NCBI GenBank assembly: GCA_002482005.1
Contig: DLFD01000025.1
Coordinates: 1-52,622, forward strand
DNA length: 52,622 bases
Direction of reading: 5' to 3'
Source of the DNA: Lachnospiraceae bacterium UBA7729
GTDB taxonomy: Bacteria > Bacillota > Clostridia > Lachnospirales > Lachnospiraceae
The number at the start of each line of letters is the position of its first letter. Positions within the stretch are counted from its first letter, which is position 1. A program made the translations under genes and the position numbers. Under the pieces are notes generated by a model, which was given only the letters and a program-made list of their open reading frames with translations, was not told the origin of the DNA and did no database searches. This document shows, piece after piece, positions 7,858-17,372 of the stretch.

Positions 7858-8145
7858 ATGCTGATTGATGTAGCGTTTCCGGCGGTGATATATTGGGAGC
7901 AGATTATTATGCAGTCGTACGGACTAATTTCGCTGCAGTTGTTGCTGCTTGAGCAATGCGGTTTTGAAACCTTCAGGCAGGAGGGGCAGCATTGCACCAA
8001 CTGTGTCAGGGAAGCAGGGAAGGAATATCAACTGCAAATAGCGGATATGTATGCTATGATAACTGAGAAAGGAGGCTGCACATATGGAACATCATCCTTT
8101 TTTATCATTTCTCCCTTTGCCGCGTTAAACAACACAGTACATTAA
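7858..8145 (+). pseudogene. HD hydrolase fragment
   Basis: Within this 95-codon frame, the segment GQHCTNCVREAGKEYQLQIA (about 7981-8040) closely matches GQHCINCAREAEALSLPNRM of the HD hydrolase gene at 38993-39436. The remainder shows no similarity and there is no HD doublet. It appears to be a short relic of the same family, probably left by recombination. The 70 bases after it, up to the convergent ABC operon, hold nothing recognised. Confidence 0.45.
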
Positions 8146-8221
8146 GTCGGTATTATGGGTGACATGAGTACATTAAGAAATCAGACGACAGCTTCGGCAA
8201 AGAAGAAGGAACGGGTGGGCT

Positions 8222-9472
8222 TTACTTTTGTTCCCGCAGCCGGGACAGGATCATGCCGGCGGACAGAAGAAGGGCACAGAAGAGAAGCTGCATGAGCATG
8301 CAGGATGCCAGGCTGGACCAGGGGAAAGAACCCGAAGAGAAGCCGTTTATGATCTCATTTCCCTCCACGAACCAGTACAGGGGTGTAAAGTGCGCGGCCG
8401 ACAGGACGGCGGGATTCATGTAGGCCCGGGGGACGAAGACCCCGCTCAGAAAGCACATAGCCAGGACGATGGAGTTGGTCATCATGCTGATGACGTTGCC
8501 GTTCTCCGAGACGGCGCTGATGAAAAAGCCCAGGCCGATGGCAGAGGGCACCAGGGAAAACAGGTTCATGGCATAGCTGCCGTAGCGGTCAAAGCCGCTC
8601 TGGTTCCGTCCGGCGATCGCACAGACGGCAAGAAATGGAAGCAGGAGCAGGAGGGCGGACAGAAGGACCGCCAGGATGATCTCGCGGTTTCGCCGCAGAA
8701 ATCCATAGGAGGACACGGCAATCCTGCGGGCAATTTCTTTTGTTCGCAGCTTCGGGAGAACGATGCCCATCATCTGGCAGATCATCATGAAGAAGCCATA
8801 GGATGCAAAATTGAACAGATAATAGCTGAAGGAAAAGCCATATTCGGACCTGCCGGAAAGCAGGGTCACAGAAGGCTTCCGGGAGGCTGCCTGTGATGCT
8901 TTCTTCAGAGCATCCGCCTCGTTTAGCCCTGCGTTCCGGTATGCCGCGGCGTCTCTGAGGAAGGTTTCGACCCTCTGCGTCGCCAGAGAAGCGGCAGCGG
9001 AGGAGGCGGAGGAGATGTACCGGGGCGTGAAGGTATCCGGGTCCTGTCCGAAGCCCTTTGGAAGGATCAGGCAGTAGGCATACAGGTCGAAGCGAACATC
9101 ATCGTTCAGTTTCCGCAGGGTGCTGTCTGGAAGCGGGGAAACAGTCAAGCCGGATGAAGATGCCGTGGCGTTGTGCACTGCCTTGTCTGCCGCGCCGGTA
9201 TCCGAGGAAGGAACCTGCACCGTTTCCTGAGATGTGCCGATCTCTGTCACGTCGCCCGTTTTCCCCAGGTATTCCACGACCGCCCGGGACAGGGGACTCT
9301 GATCGAGATCCGCGACGGCAATGGAGATTTTTTCCTCCGAGAAGGTCTTTTCCATAGTGCTGGCGTTGCTCGAAGCGATGGCGATGCCCATGCCGGCAAA
9401 GATGCCGAGATAGATCATAAGCGACCCCATGTCCCGCTGAAGAAGCCGAAAGAATGTCTTAAAGATGGTCAT
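8222..9472 (-). CDS. ABC-2 type exporter permease
   Basis: A 416-residue ABC-2 membrane protein. One N-terminal membrane helix (about 15-35, LMIYLGIFAGMGIAIASS) is followed by a large extracytoplasmic domain (about 40-215) and then a bundle of five helices containing the family's MMTNSIVLAMCFLSGVFVPR and FTPLYWFVEGNEIINGF segments. It is the third gene of a minus-strand operon and overlaps the second permease by 14 bases. Such pairs with one ATPase export peptides, lipids or drugs; the cargo is unknown and no regulator or substrate gene adjoins. Confidence 0.88.
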   Translation of the reverse strand: MTIFKTFFRLLQRDMGSLMIYLGIFAGMGIAIASSNASTMEKTFSEEKISIAVADLDQSPLSRAVVEYLGKTGDVTEIGTSQETVQVPSSDTGAADKAVHNATASSSGLTVSPLPDSTLRKLNDDVRFDLYAYCLILPKGFGQDPDTFTPRYISSASSAAASLATQRVETFLRDAAAYRNAGLNEADALKKASQAASRKPSVTLLSGRSEYGFSFSYYLFNFASYGFFMMICQMMGIVLPKLRTKEIARRIAVSSYGFLRRNREIILAVLLSALLLLLPFLAVCAIAGRNQSGFDRYGSYAMNLFSLVPSAIGLGFFISAVSENGNVISMMTNSIVLAMCFLSGVFVPRAYMNPAVLSAAHFTPLYWFVEGNEIINGFSSGSFPWSSLASCMLMQLLFCALLLSAGMILSRLREQK

Positions 9473-10823
9473 AATTCTGCCTCCTCATCCGTATCCCTGC
9501 AAAGAGCAGAAGCAGGGCTGCCATGACAGCGAGAGAAGCCGCGTCGGACCAGTACTGTCTGCCGACCCCGTAGGTCCCGGCACAGTAGAGAGCATCCGTC
9601 AGAACGGCCGCCGGGTTGAGCCGGTTCAGGATGGGCGCAGCATTTTCGATGATCTGTTTCATGCTGCCGACCATGAGTCCTGACAGGAAGGAACAGGTCA
9701 TGGTCACCGTAAGCGGAATGGCCGCGTTCAGCGCTTCATTTCCATGGGTCAGAGTGCTGATGGCCATGCCGAAGCTGACGCCCACCGCCCCGCCCAGGGT
9801 CGTCACAAGGAGGATATAGCCCAGGGGGATATGGAAGGACAGGCCGAGGACATACTCGATGTAGAGGACGACAAGAAAGCCGCTGAGCGCCTGCAGGAGG
9901 ATGCCCGCCAGGGCGGATGCGGCCGCTGCCGTCAGCCTTGGCGCGGGGGAGCACTCGAAGCGGAGGCCGGCGGCGGACTGGTCCGCGAGCAGGCTTTTCA
10001 TGAAGCTGGTCGCTGACCAGGAGGAGAAGAGGGAGGCCATCGCCAGCAGGGAGAAGAAGTACTGCATGCCGGAGCTCACCGGGTCTTCGCGAAATGAAAC
10101 TCTGCTCAGGCTCTCGTCCCGGGATTTAAGCTCGTCCAGAGCAGAGAGGGCTTTTCGGATCCGCGACAGAAGACCGGGCAGAGAGGAGATCGCCTGCTCT
10201 TTCGAGGCCCTGCCGACTGTTTCGCTGCCTTTAGAAGGCGAAGTTTCTGCCTCATCCGCAGAAGCATCGGATGAGGCACCTGATGATCCGGTCAGCGCTC
10301 CTTTGATCAGGTCCGCTGACACGGTGTAGTCATTCAGGTAGACCCGCAGGACCTCCGAGAGAACCGTCTGGTCCATGCCGGACCCGCTGACAGTGAGGGA
10401 GGGCTCCTGGAATAAGCCCCTGTCGGTGTAGATGCCGTTCACTTTTCCGGCTTTCAGCAGGGCTTCAGCCTCCTCCTGCGTGGCCTTTGTCACGCGGAGG
10501 GCAGGACCGGATGCGGGGCGGACTGCTTCATTTCCGGCAGCTGCGTCTGTGCCAGAGTCTGCGCCCAAATCCGTATCTGAGCCGGTGCTGCTGTCTTCCT
10601 CAGCCAGACTCTCCACGACCTGGGAGAAGATGCCCTCTTCGCCATTTTCCGATACCAGTGCCACGGGGATCGGGTCAAAAGAGCCATTTTCTGTCCGAAT
10701 CAGGTCGCCGAAGCCGGCGTAAAATGCCGTTGCCAGAAGAAGCGGAAAGAGGAGGGTCCAGCCGATCACATATTTCGTCCGCACAAGGTCGCGGAAGCGG
10801 TAGATAAGCAGGTGCAGGAACAT
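9459..10823 (-). CDS. ABC-2 type exporter permease
   Basis: A 454-residue partner permease with the same architecture: a first membrane helix (about 18-37), an extended extracytoplasmic loop rich in Ser/Ala/Glu/Asp (about 40-250), then a C-terminal helical bundle with TMTCSFLSGLMVGSMKQIIE and LNPAAVLTDALYCAG. Its start codon overlaps the ATPase stop (TGATG) and its end overlaps the next permease, so translation is coupled across all three genes. The low-complexity acidic loop (about 85-100 and 180-210) is a little longer than usual. The two permeases probably form a heterodimer. Confidence 0.88.
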   Translation of the reverse strand: MFLHLLIYRFRDLVRTKYVIGWTLLFPLLLATAFYAGFGDLIRTENGSFDPIPVALVSENGEEGIFSQVVESLAEEDSSTGSDTDLGADSGTDAAAGNEAVRPASGPALRVTKATQEEAEALLKAGKVNGIYTDRGLFQEPSLTVSGSGMDQTVLSEVLRVYLNDYTVSADLIKGALTGSSGASSDASADEAETSPSKGSETVGRASKEQAISSLPGLLSRIRKALSALDELKSRDESLSRVSFREDPVSSGMQYFFSLLAMASLFSSWSATSFMKSLLADQSAAGLRFECSPAPRLTAAAASALAGILLQALSGFLVVLYIEYVLGLSFHIPLGYILLVTTLGGAVGVSFGMAISTLTHGNEALNAAIPLTVTMTCSFLSGLMVGSMKQIIENAAPILNRLNPAAVLTDALYCAGTYGVGRQYWSDAASLAVMAALLLLFAGIRMRRQNYDHL

Positions 10824-11764
10824 CAGTCTCTCAGCTCCTTTCCTGTGATCTGCAGAAATACGTCGTTCAGGGTCGGAAGCTCCGAATTCACGCGGCCAAA
10901 GGACACATGATGTTCCATGAGAAAGCCCACGATGCGCACGAGATTGCCGCTGCCGCCGTCACAGCGGACAACGATCTTTTCGCCGCTCTTCTTCACTTCG
11001 CTGACATGGTCCAGCCTCCGGATGCCGTCCAGAATCTCCACGGAAATGTCCCGCACCTCGATGGTCACGGTCTCCTGATTTTTCAGCATGCCCTTCAGCT
11101 GGTCGGCGGTGCCCTCCGCGACCGCTTTTCCCCGGTCCATGATGACGATGCGGGAGCAGAGCTCCTCCACCTCCTCCATGTAGTGGGAGGTGTAGATGAT
11201 GGTCGCGCCCCCTTCATTCAGCCTGCGGATCCCGTCCAGGATGGCATTGCGGCTCTGGGGGTCCACGGCGACCGTCGGCTCGTCGAAGATGATCAGCTTC
11301 GGCCTGTGGGCAATGCCGCAGGCGATGTTCAGCCTCCGCAGCAGGCCGCCGGAGAGCTTCCTGGGCAGATACCTCGTGTAATCCTGAAGCTGCGTCATCT
11401 CGATGGCCTGGCGGACAAGCTCTTTCCGTCTTGCCCGGTCTCTGACATAAAGGCCGCAGAAAAAGTCGATATTCTCCTGCACGGTGAGCCCGTCGATGAC
11501 CGCCACATTCTGCATGACGACACCGATGTCCCGCTTGATGTCATTTTCCCCCGGACCCATCTTCCTGCCGAAGATCCGGACCTGGCCCTCGTCATAGCGC
11601 AGGATGGAGAGCAGGCAGTTGATCGTGGTGGTCTTGCCGGACCCGTTGGGCCCAAGCAGGCCCAGGATCTCGCCTTCCCTGATCGTCAGGGAGAAATGGT
11701 CCACTGCGGTTTTTTCCTTGTATCGCTTGACCAGATCATCGATCTGGACGACCGCTTTACTCAT
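10823..11764 (-). CDS. ABC exporter ATP-binding protein
   Basis: A 313-residue nucleotide-binding subunit. It has Walker A GPNGSGKTTT, a Q-loop VVMQNVAV, a signature LSGGLLRRL (Leu where Gln is usual), Walker B LIIFDEPTVAVDP and the switch histidine in IYTSHYMEE. The C-terminal 80 residues form the regulatory extension of DrrA-like exporters. The frame is open upstream for 92 more codons, but the ATG at 11764 has an aaggag site at proper spacing and begins the conserved QIDDLVKRYK strand, so this start was chosen. It is the first gene of the exporter operon. Confidence 0.93.
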   Translation of the reverse strand: MSKAVVQIDDLVKRYKEKTAVDHFSLTIREGEILGLLGPNGSGKTTTINCLLSILRYDEGQVRIFGRKMGPGENDIKRDIGVVMQNVAVIDGLTVQENIDFFCGLYVRDRARRKELVRQAIEMTQLQDYTRYLPRKLSGGLLRRLNIACGIAHRPKLIIFDEPTVAVDPQSRNAILDGIRRLNEGGATIIYTSHYMEEVEELCSRIVIMDRGKAVAEGTADQLKGMLKNQETVTIEVRDISVEILDGIRRLDHVSEVKKSGEKIVVRCDGGSGNLVRIVGFLMEHHVSFGRVNSELPTLNDVFLQITGKELRD

Positions 11765-11816
11765 GGCAGATGCTCCTTCATCTCTTAAAAGAATCCATTT
11801 GTATCCACTATACGCT

Positions 11817-12146
11817 TCAGGCGGTATCCTGTTCAATGTAGATCGTGTAAAGAATATGAGAGATATTGGGGCGAAAAACATGGTATTCCAGTTCGATGTC
11901 AATACGCTCTCCGGTAATCCTGCCGTGTATCGGGTTGAGACCTGTAAGTTGACCTTGTGTACCGATATTAAAATTGAGCTTTTCAAGCTCTGGAAGAAAG
12001 GAGACTGGCAGGAATCCGTCATTGTCTGCCCGAGGTCCATCTCTGTCGAAAGGGCTGCGATCGGAAGCCCACATCACACAGAATTTGTGATTGAGCCCAT
12101 ATTTTGCATAAATACCGTAGAATAATACAAAAACCAGACGGTTTCC
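11817..12146 (-). pseudogene. Unidentified coding fragment upstream of ABC operon
   Basis: A minus-strand frame of 109 codons ending in TGA has clear coding character: FLPVSFLPELEKLNFNIG, GLNPIHGRITGERIDIELEY, NISHILYTIYIEQ. It is preceded by a TAA and lacks a good start; the first ATG is at 12077 with no ribosome site. It may be the C-terminal part of a gene cut by the arrival of the GH2 gene, or a short gene using a rare start. It lies on the same strand as, and 53 bases ahead of, the ABC ATPase. The family was not recognised. Confidence 0.4.
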
Positions 12147-12220
12147 TTATGGTAAAGCTCTTGTCCGGCTTGGTATGCTTTTCATAAAAGGATGCCGGGT
12201 TCGGAAAGGAGCTTATTTGT

Positions 12221-14632
12221 ATGGAAAAATTTTTGTTTACGAAGGAGTGGACGTTCTGGAAAGAGGAAGATTCTCCGAAAAAGCAGGCCGTTACCCTTCC
12301 GCATGACGCGATGATCCATGAACAGCGCAGTGACGCTTTCTCCAATGCAGGACATGCCTATTTTCCGGGCGGGATTTATCATTATGAGAAAAAATTTTCC
12401 ATCCGGCCGGAATGGGTGAAGAAGCAGCTGATCCTGGAATTTGAAGGAATCTACAAAAACGCGACGGTTCTGGTCAATGGGAAAAAGCTTGCCTTTCAGG
12501 CATATGGCTACACCGGCTTTTTCGTGGAACTCCCAGGACTGGAACCGGGCGAGGAGGTTTGCATTCATGTTATCGCGGATAACTCGAAGCTGCCCAATTC
12601 CCGCTGGTATTCCGGCAGCGGCATTTACCGTCCGGTCTGGCTCTATGTCTGTGAGCTGGAGGGTTTTCGTCCGGAGTGCGTGAAGATCACAACACTGTCT
12701 GCAATTCCGCCAAGAATAAGAGTAGAGTCTCCTATCGATGCGGAAATTGAGGTGTTCGATGGTGAGCAGTGTCTGGCGAAGGCGCATGGAACCAGTGCTG
12801 AACTGGAAATTCCCGGAGCGAAGCTCTGGAGCGCGGAAACCCCTCATCTGTATTCCTGCCGTCTCAGCGCCGGTAAAACCCCAAAAGATCAAAAGGATCC
12901 AAAAGACCACAAGGATCCAAAAGATAAAATGGACCACGAAAGCCAAATGGATCCGAAGGACCAAATGGTCGAAACCTTCGGTATCTGCAAGATTGAATGG
13001 TCAAAAGAAGGCTTGCTGATCAATGGGGCAAGGACTCAGCTCCGCGGCGGCTGCATCCATCATGACAATGGCATTCTCGGCGCGGCAGAATATGAAGAAA
13101 GAGAGCTTCGCCGCATCCGAATTATGAAGGAAAATGGCTTTAACGCGGTCCGGTCCGCGCATAATCCAGCTTCTAAAGCCCTTCTGGATGCCTGCGACAG
13201 GCTGGGTATGTATGTCATGGACGAGAGCTTCGACATGTGGTTCAGTCGCAAGACAGCCTTCGACTATGGATGTGATTTCCGGAAAAACTGGAAGCAGGAT
13301 ACACAGGCTATGGTCAGAAAAGATCGCAATCATCCTTCCGTGATCCTGTATTCCATCGGAAACGAGGTCGCGGAACCCGCAAGTGAAGAAGGTCTAAAGG
13401 CAGGAAAAGGGATGATCGATCTGATCCATCAGCTGGATCCCAGCCGTCCCGTTACCTGCGGAACCAATCTTATGATCCTCTCCCGTGCCGCTAAAGGGAA
13501 GGGAATCTATCAGGACGGCGGACAGGAGAAACAGACCGGTGTGGAAGCCGGGGGAAAAGTACAGAATTCCAGCCTGTTTTTTAACATGATTGCATCCATT
13601 ATCGGAACAGCGATGAACAAGGCGGGCAATTCCAGGGCAGTGGACAGGCTGTCTTCACCATTCCTGGATATGCTGGACATTGCGGGCTACAACTATGCAT
13701 CCGGGCGTTACCCGCTGGAGGGAAAGGTGCACCCGGATTGTGTGATCTTTGGCTCCGAAACCTTTGCCCAGGATATTTTCAAAAACTGGAAAATGGTTGA
13801 GACTTATCCTTACCTGATCGGAGATTTCTTGTGGGCAGGCTGGGATTACCTGGGCGAGGCAGGTATCGGCGCCTGGAGCTGCGACGGGTCCGTTCCCTTT
13901 AACCGCCCTTATCCGTGGCTGCTCTCCGGTGCGGGGGTAATCGATATCAACGGCATTCCGGATGGCTCCTGCAAATACGCAGGCGTGGTATGGGGCAAGG
14001 AGAAAAAACCGGTGATCGCGGTACGTCCTGCTAACCTTCCCCAAAAGCGCGTGAGCAAATCTGTCTGGCGGGCAAGCAATGCCATCCTCTCCTGGAGCTG
14101 GAGGGGATGCGAGGGCAAGAAGACCCTGGTCGAAGTTTACGCCCAGGCTTCTGAGGCAGAGCTTCTGCTGAACGGGCGCAGCCTCGGACGGAAAAAAATG
14201 AAAGAATATAAAGCGATATTCCCGGTGCGCTATGCATCCGGTACCCTCTGCGCGGCCGTATATAACAAGCAGGGACAAGAACTGGGCAGAACCGAGCTGC
14301 ATAGTGCTGAAGGAGAACTGAGCATTAGGATTCAGCCCGAAAAGCTTTGCGCCCGGCCCGGCGAGATCGTCTATGTTCCGGTGAGTATCCGGGGAAAAAA
14401 CGACGTGATCGAATCGAACGCTGACACAAAAATCAATGTGAGTGTGGAAGGCGGAGAACTGCTGGCGTTCGGCAGTGCGATTCCCTGTACGGAGGAGCGT
14501 TATGACGAGGGCAGCTTTACGACTTATCATGGACAGGCACTGGCTGTGGTACGCGCAGGAGAACCAGGAAAAATTACGATCTGCGTAGAAGGCGGCGGGA
14601 TGCACGCAGATACGAGCATAAAAATCATATGA
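12221..14632 (+). CDS. Glycoside hydrolase family 2 (beta-galactosidase-like)
   Basis: An 803-residue GH2 enzyme without a signal peptide, so it acts on imported oligosaccharides or glycosides. The N-terminal jelly roll (about 1-180; LPHDAMIHEQR, AGHAYFPGGIYHYEK) leads to an immunoglobulin-like domain and the TIM barrel. The acid/base is Glu382 in YSIGNEVAEP and the nucleophile is Glu513 in FGSETFAQ. C-terminal beta domains follow from about 610. At residues 221-249, between strands of the second domain, sits a Lys/Asp/Pro-rich repetitive insert not typical of GH2. An aaggagc site precedes the ATG. It heads the sugar locus, divergent from the AraC gene's end. Confidence 0.92.
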   Translation: MEKFLFTKEWTFWKEEDSPKKQAVTLPHDAMIHEQRSDAFSNAGHAYFPGGIYHYEKKFSIRPEWVKKQLILEFEGIYKNATVLVNGKKLAFQAYGYTGFFVELPGLEPGEEVCIHVIADNSKLPNSRWYSGSGIYRPVWLYVCELEGFRPECVKITTLSAIPPRIRVESPIDAEIEVFDGEQCLAKAHGTSAELEIPGAKLWSAETPHLYSCRLSAGKTPKDQKDPKDHKDPKDKMDHESQMDPKDQMVETFGICKIEWSKEGLLINGARTQLRGGCIHHDNGILGAAEYEERELRRIRIMKENGFNAVRSAHNPASKALLDACDRLGMYVMDESFDMWFSRKTAFDYGCDFRKNWKQDTQAMVRKDRNHPSVILYSIGNEVAEPASEEGLKAGKGMIDLIHQLDPSRPVTCGTNLMILSRAAKGKGIYQDGGQEKQTGVEAGGKVQNSSLFFNMIASIIGTAMNKAGNSRAVDRLSSPFLDMLDIAGYNYASGRYPLEGKVHPDCVIFGSETFAQDIFKNWKMVETYPYLIGDFLWAGWDYLGEAGIGAWSCDGSVPFNRPYPWLLSGAGVIDINGIPDGSCKYAGVVWGKEKKPVIAVRPANLPQKRVSKSVWRASNAILSWSWRGCEGKKTLVEVYAQASEAELLLNGRSLGRKKMKEYKAIFPVRYASGTLCAAVYNKQGQELGRTELHSAEGELSIRIQPEKLCARPGEIVYVPVSIRGKNDVIESNADTKINVSVEGGELLAFGSAIPCTEERYDEGSFTTYHGQALAVVRAGEPGKITICVEGGGMHADTSIKII

Positions 14633-14653
14633 TTTCAGGTGGCAAGGTGCCTG

Positions 14654-15454
14654 TCACTTTGCCACCTGTCTCTGCTGCTGCTTTTTATATTGAAGCGGGG
14701 AAACTCCCACGATCCGCCTGAACTGCCTGGAGAAGTAGCTGGCGTCTTCAATGCCAACCTGCGCGGCGATTTCCTGAATAGAAAGAGAGGAGGACTTGAG
14801 GAAGCGCTTTGCCATCCTGATCCTCCGGTCCAGCAGATAATCGGAGATGCTGACGCCCAGCTCCTGCTTAAAGCGGCTGGAGAGATAATTGGGCGACAGA
14901 AACTGGTCCCTGGCGATATCCCGTGTCGAAATCGGGGTGCCCAGGTTCAGGTCGATATAGAGGATGGCGCGCCGGATGGGAGACGAGTAGTTTGAAAGGG
15001 AATATTCCCGCACCAGACGGCAGTAGGTGGAAACCATTTCCCGAATCAGTTCAGCAAGATCCTCCATACTCTCTGCCTGTTCGATGGCTGCACCAAGACG
15101 GGAGGAAGCTTCGTGAATATAAATAGGATGGACATGCTGCTCTTCTATAGTTTTGCGGAAGAGGGTATTCATTACAAGAACGGCATTCTTGAAGTCACGG
15201 ACAGGATCGGCAGAGGTTGGGAAAGCTTCCTGCAGGGGAGAACTCATCAGGCTTTCATAGTCATAAAAAGCGCGGATGGTCGCATCTTCGTCACCGGAAG
15301 CGATTGCCTGCAGCAGAGCATTTTCAGCCTGATAGCGGCTGTCGATCAGCTGCATAGCCTGCTGAAAGCTTACCTGGCTGCCGGAAGAAAAATCATAGCC
15401 CGGCACGCCGAAATGAAAGCTGCTTTTGTAGGAATCTGCCATGATGCCATGCAC
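14654..15454 (-). CDS. AraC-family transcription regulator
   Basis: A 266-residue regulator with the double helix-turn-helix of AraC/XylS at the C-terminus (about 155-260): ISTRDIARDQFLSPNYLSSR and SIQEIAAQVGIEDASYFSRQ, ending in the family's FRRIVGVSPLQYKK signature. The N-terminal 150 residues are helical, like the YesN-type regulators of gut clostridia without a receiver domain. The frame begins with GTG; the ATG at 15442 is an alternative, and both lie behind a gaggaagcgg site. It is divergent from the symporter gene and probably controls the glycoside genes in response to a sugar. Confidence 0.88.
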   Translation of the reverse strand: MHGIMADSYKSSFHFGVPGYDFSSGSQVSFQQAMQLIDSRYQAENALLQAIASGDEDATIRAFYDYESLMSSPLQEAFPTSADPVRDFKNAVLVMNTLFRKTIEEQHVHPIYIHEASSRLGAAIEQAESMEDLAELIREMVSTYCRLVREYSLSNYSSPIRRAILYIDLNLGTPISTRDIARDQFLSPNYLSSRFKQELGVSISDYLLDRRIRMAKRFLKSSSLSIQEIAAQVGIEDASYFSRQFRRIVGVSPLQYKKQQQRQVAK

Positions 15455-15597
15455 CCCGCTTCCTCAAACTTTATAGAAAAAACCGAACATTATCCTGCTA
15501 TTGCAGATTTTATCGTAGAATATTACAAAAATCAAGAAGTATCATTATAGCGTCTGCATCGTCCTGCCTGCTATCCTTTAATCAGATGCAAAAGATT

Positions 15598-15623
15598 CTA
15601 TAATCGGTCGGAAAAGATTATAG
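15598..15623. promoter_or_regulatory. Possible regulator operator
   Basis: In the AraC/symporter intergenic region lies a perfect 8-bp inverted repeat, ctataatc (15598-15605) and gattatag (15616-15623), with a 10-nt spacer. Overlapping it is a near-direct repeat, aaaagattctata and aaaagattataga, spaced about two helical turns. Direct repeats of this spacing suit AraC-family dimers. It is 30 bases before the symporter start, so it may also overlap the promoter. The function is inferred. Confidence 0.4.
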
Positions 15624-15652
15624 AAAAAAATATTTTATTAGAGAGGTGCATT

Positions 15653-17327
15653 ATGGTATTCAGACCGGACCGGCTTCTTGGAAGCAAAGTTTTTGACACT
15701 CGTATCAAGTCTGCAAATGTACAGAACAGTGAACGCCTGCTCGGCTTTCTGCTGGGACCGGCTTTCGTCATGAGTATGTTTTATATTTCCGGGCAGAGCT
15801 ATCTGAACATGTTCTATACGGATGTTCTGAAGCTGACGCCCGTGTGGGGCGGTCTCTTCCTGACCCTTCTTCCGGTTCTTTCAAAAATTGTAGATGCCAT
15901 AACCAACCTTTATATGGGCTGGATCATAGACCACACAAAATCCCGCCACGGAAAGGCCCGTCCATGGCTTCTGTTTTCCGGCCCGCTTCTGGTCGTATCT
16001 TCTATTCTACTGTTCAGCGTACCGAAAGCAAGTACCGCGGTTCAGGTCATCTGGGTTACCGTCAGCTACAATCTTTACTTCAGTATAGCGTTCACCATGT
16101 ATAACATCTCACATAATCTGATGGTGCCGCTTTCCACCCGTAATTCCAAACAGCGTGACGGACTTGCTGTTCTGGCGTCCATGGGGATCTCTCTGCTTCC
16201 GGGCATCGTAGTTTCCTTTATTTTTCCGACCTTTGTCCTTCCGGCTATCGGAATTGACCAGGGCAAGTGGATGCTAGTCATGTCCGTTCTGTCCATCCTT
16301 GCACTGCCTGCTGTGATGCTGGAGTACTATTTACGAGGGAGCGCGTAACAGAGGAGACCGACGGTCAGAGTGAAGAACTGCTCACGGTTTCGACCAGAGA
16401 CCAGCTGAAAGGCTGCCTGAAAAGCAAATACTGGATTTCCATCATGCTGATCATGATGATATTTCAGCTCTACAACAATTTACAGGCAACGAGTATTATT
16501 TACTATTCCAACTGGGTACTTGGAACTTACAATGACGGCGTCACTCTGACTATGCTGAACGTAATCGGCCAGGGACCTTTGGGTACCGGCGCCCTTGTCA
16601 TGCTGCCTCTTGTAAAAAAACTTGGCAAGCGAAATTCAATGATCGGGGGTTTTGTCATCGGAATCGTCGGCTGCGTACTGGCTCTGACTAATGTGAGGAG
16701 TGTGGGAATCGTGCTTGTCGGTCTTGTCCTGAAATCAATCGGAACCATTCCTATTACATATGTTCTGATTGGTATGCTGGCAGACGCTCTCGATCATGTA
16801 GAATGGATCAATGGATTCCGCTGTGATGGTTTTTCCACCTCCATACAGAGTATCATTATTACCATCATGTCGGGCTTAAGCGCCGGACTGTTCAACTTAG
16901 GCTTAGCGCTACGGGATATGTGGCGCCGGAAGGCACTGCCGAGCAGATTGCCGCCATGACGCAGACAGCCGGCGCCCAGAACTTTTTCTCCTGGGGCGTC
17001 TTCCTCTTTCCAGCCATCGGTTTTGCCATTATGCTCCTGATTCTGCTGCCTTATAAGCTGGACAAAGATCTGCCGCAGATGCAGAAGGATATCATTGCAC
17101 GTCATAAGGCGGAAGCGGAAGCACGCGGCGAAGTTTATGTATCACCGGAAGAGAAGGCACGTCTGGAACAGGAGGAGCTTGACCGCATAGCGGAAGAGAA
17201 ACGGATCGCAGAGCTGAAGGAACGCTGCCGCCGAAAAGGACTTTCCTTTGAAGAAGAGGAAGCAAAATATCAGGCCAGACTCGCTGCAAAGAAAGCGAAG
17301 GCAGAGGCGAAGGCCGGAAAAAAATAA
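15653..17327 (+). pseudogene. GPH-family sugar:cation symporter, frameshifted
   Basis: A glycoside-pentoside-hexuronide symporter (melibiose/xyloside type) split over three frames. The first part carries the GPH signature around WIIDHTKSRHGKARPW; the middle has ITYVLIGMLADALDHVEW; the last has two membrane segments and a long charged coiled C-terminal tail (about 80 residues rich in Lys/Glu/Ala). A 1-bp loss near 16331 (a run of three T where four restore the frame) and another near 16911 break it. Restored length is about 557 residues. Either the gene is dead or these are assembly indels. A gagaggtg ribosome site precedes the start. It would import the substrate for the GH enzymes. Confidence 0.85.
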
Positions 17328-17372
17328 TGCGGGAACGGTGGAATGGAGACAGATTTAAGAGGAGATTCCGAT

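Noticed and set aside
10907..11788. Plus-strand frame of 293 codons
   Set aside because: Antisense to the ABC ATPase, rich in Asp/His/Val as a mirrored frame would be.
10823..12040. N-terminal extension of the ABC ATPase
   Set aside because: The extra 92 residues overlap a frame with its own coding character and lack a ribosome site, while ATG 11764 has one.
13655..14605. Minus-strand frame of 316 codons
   Set aside because: Antisense to the GH2 catalytic and C-terminal domains.
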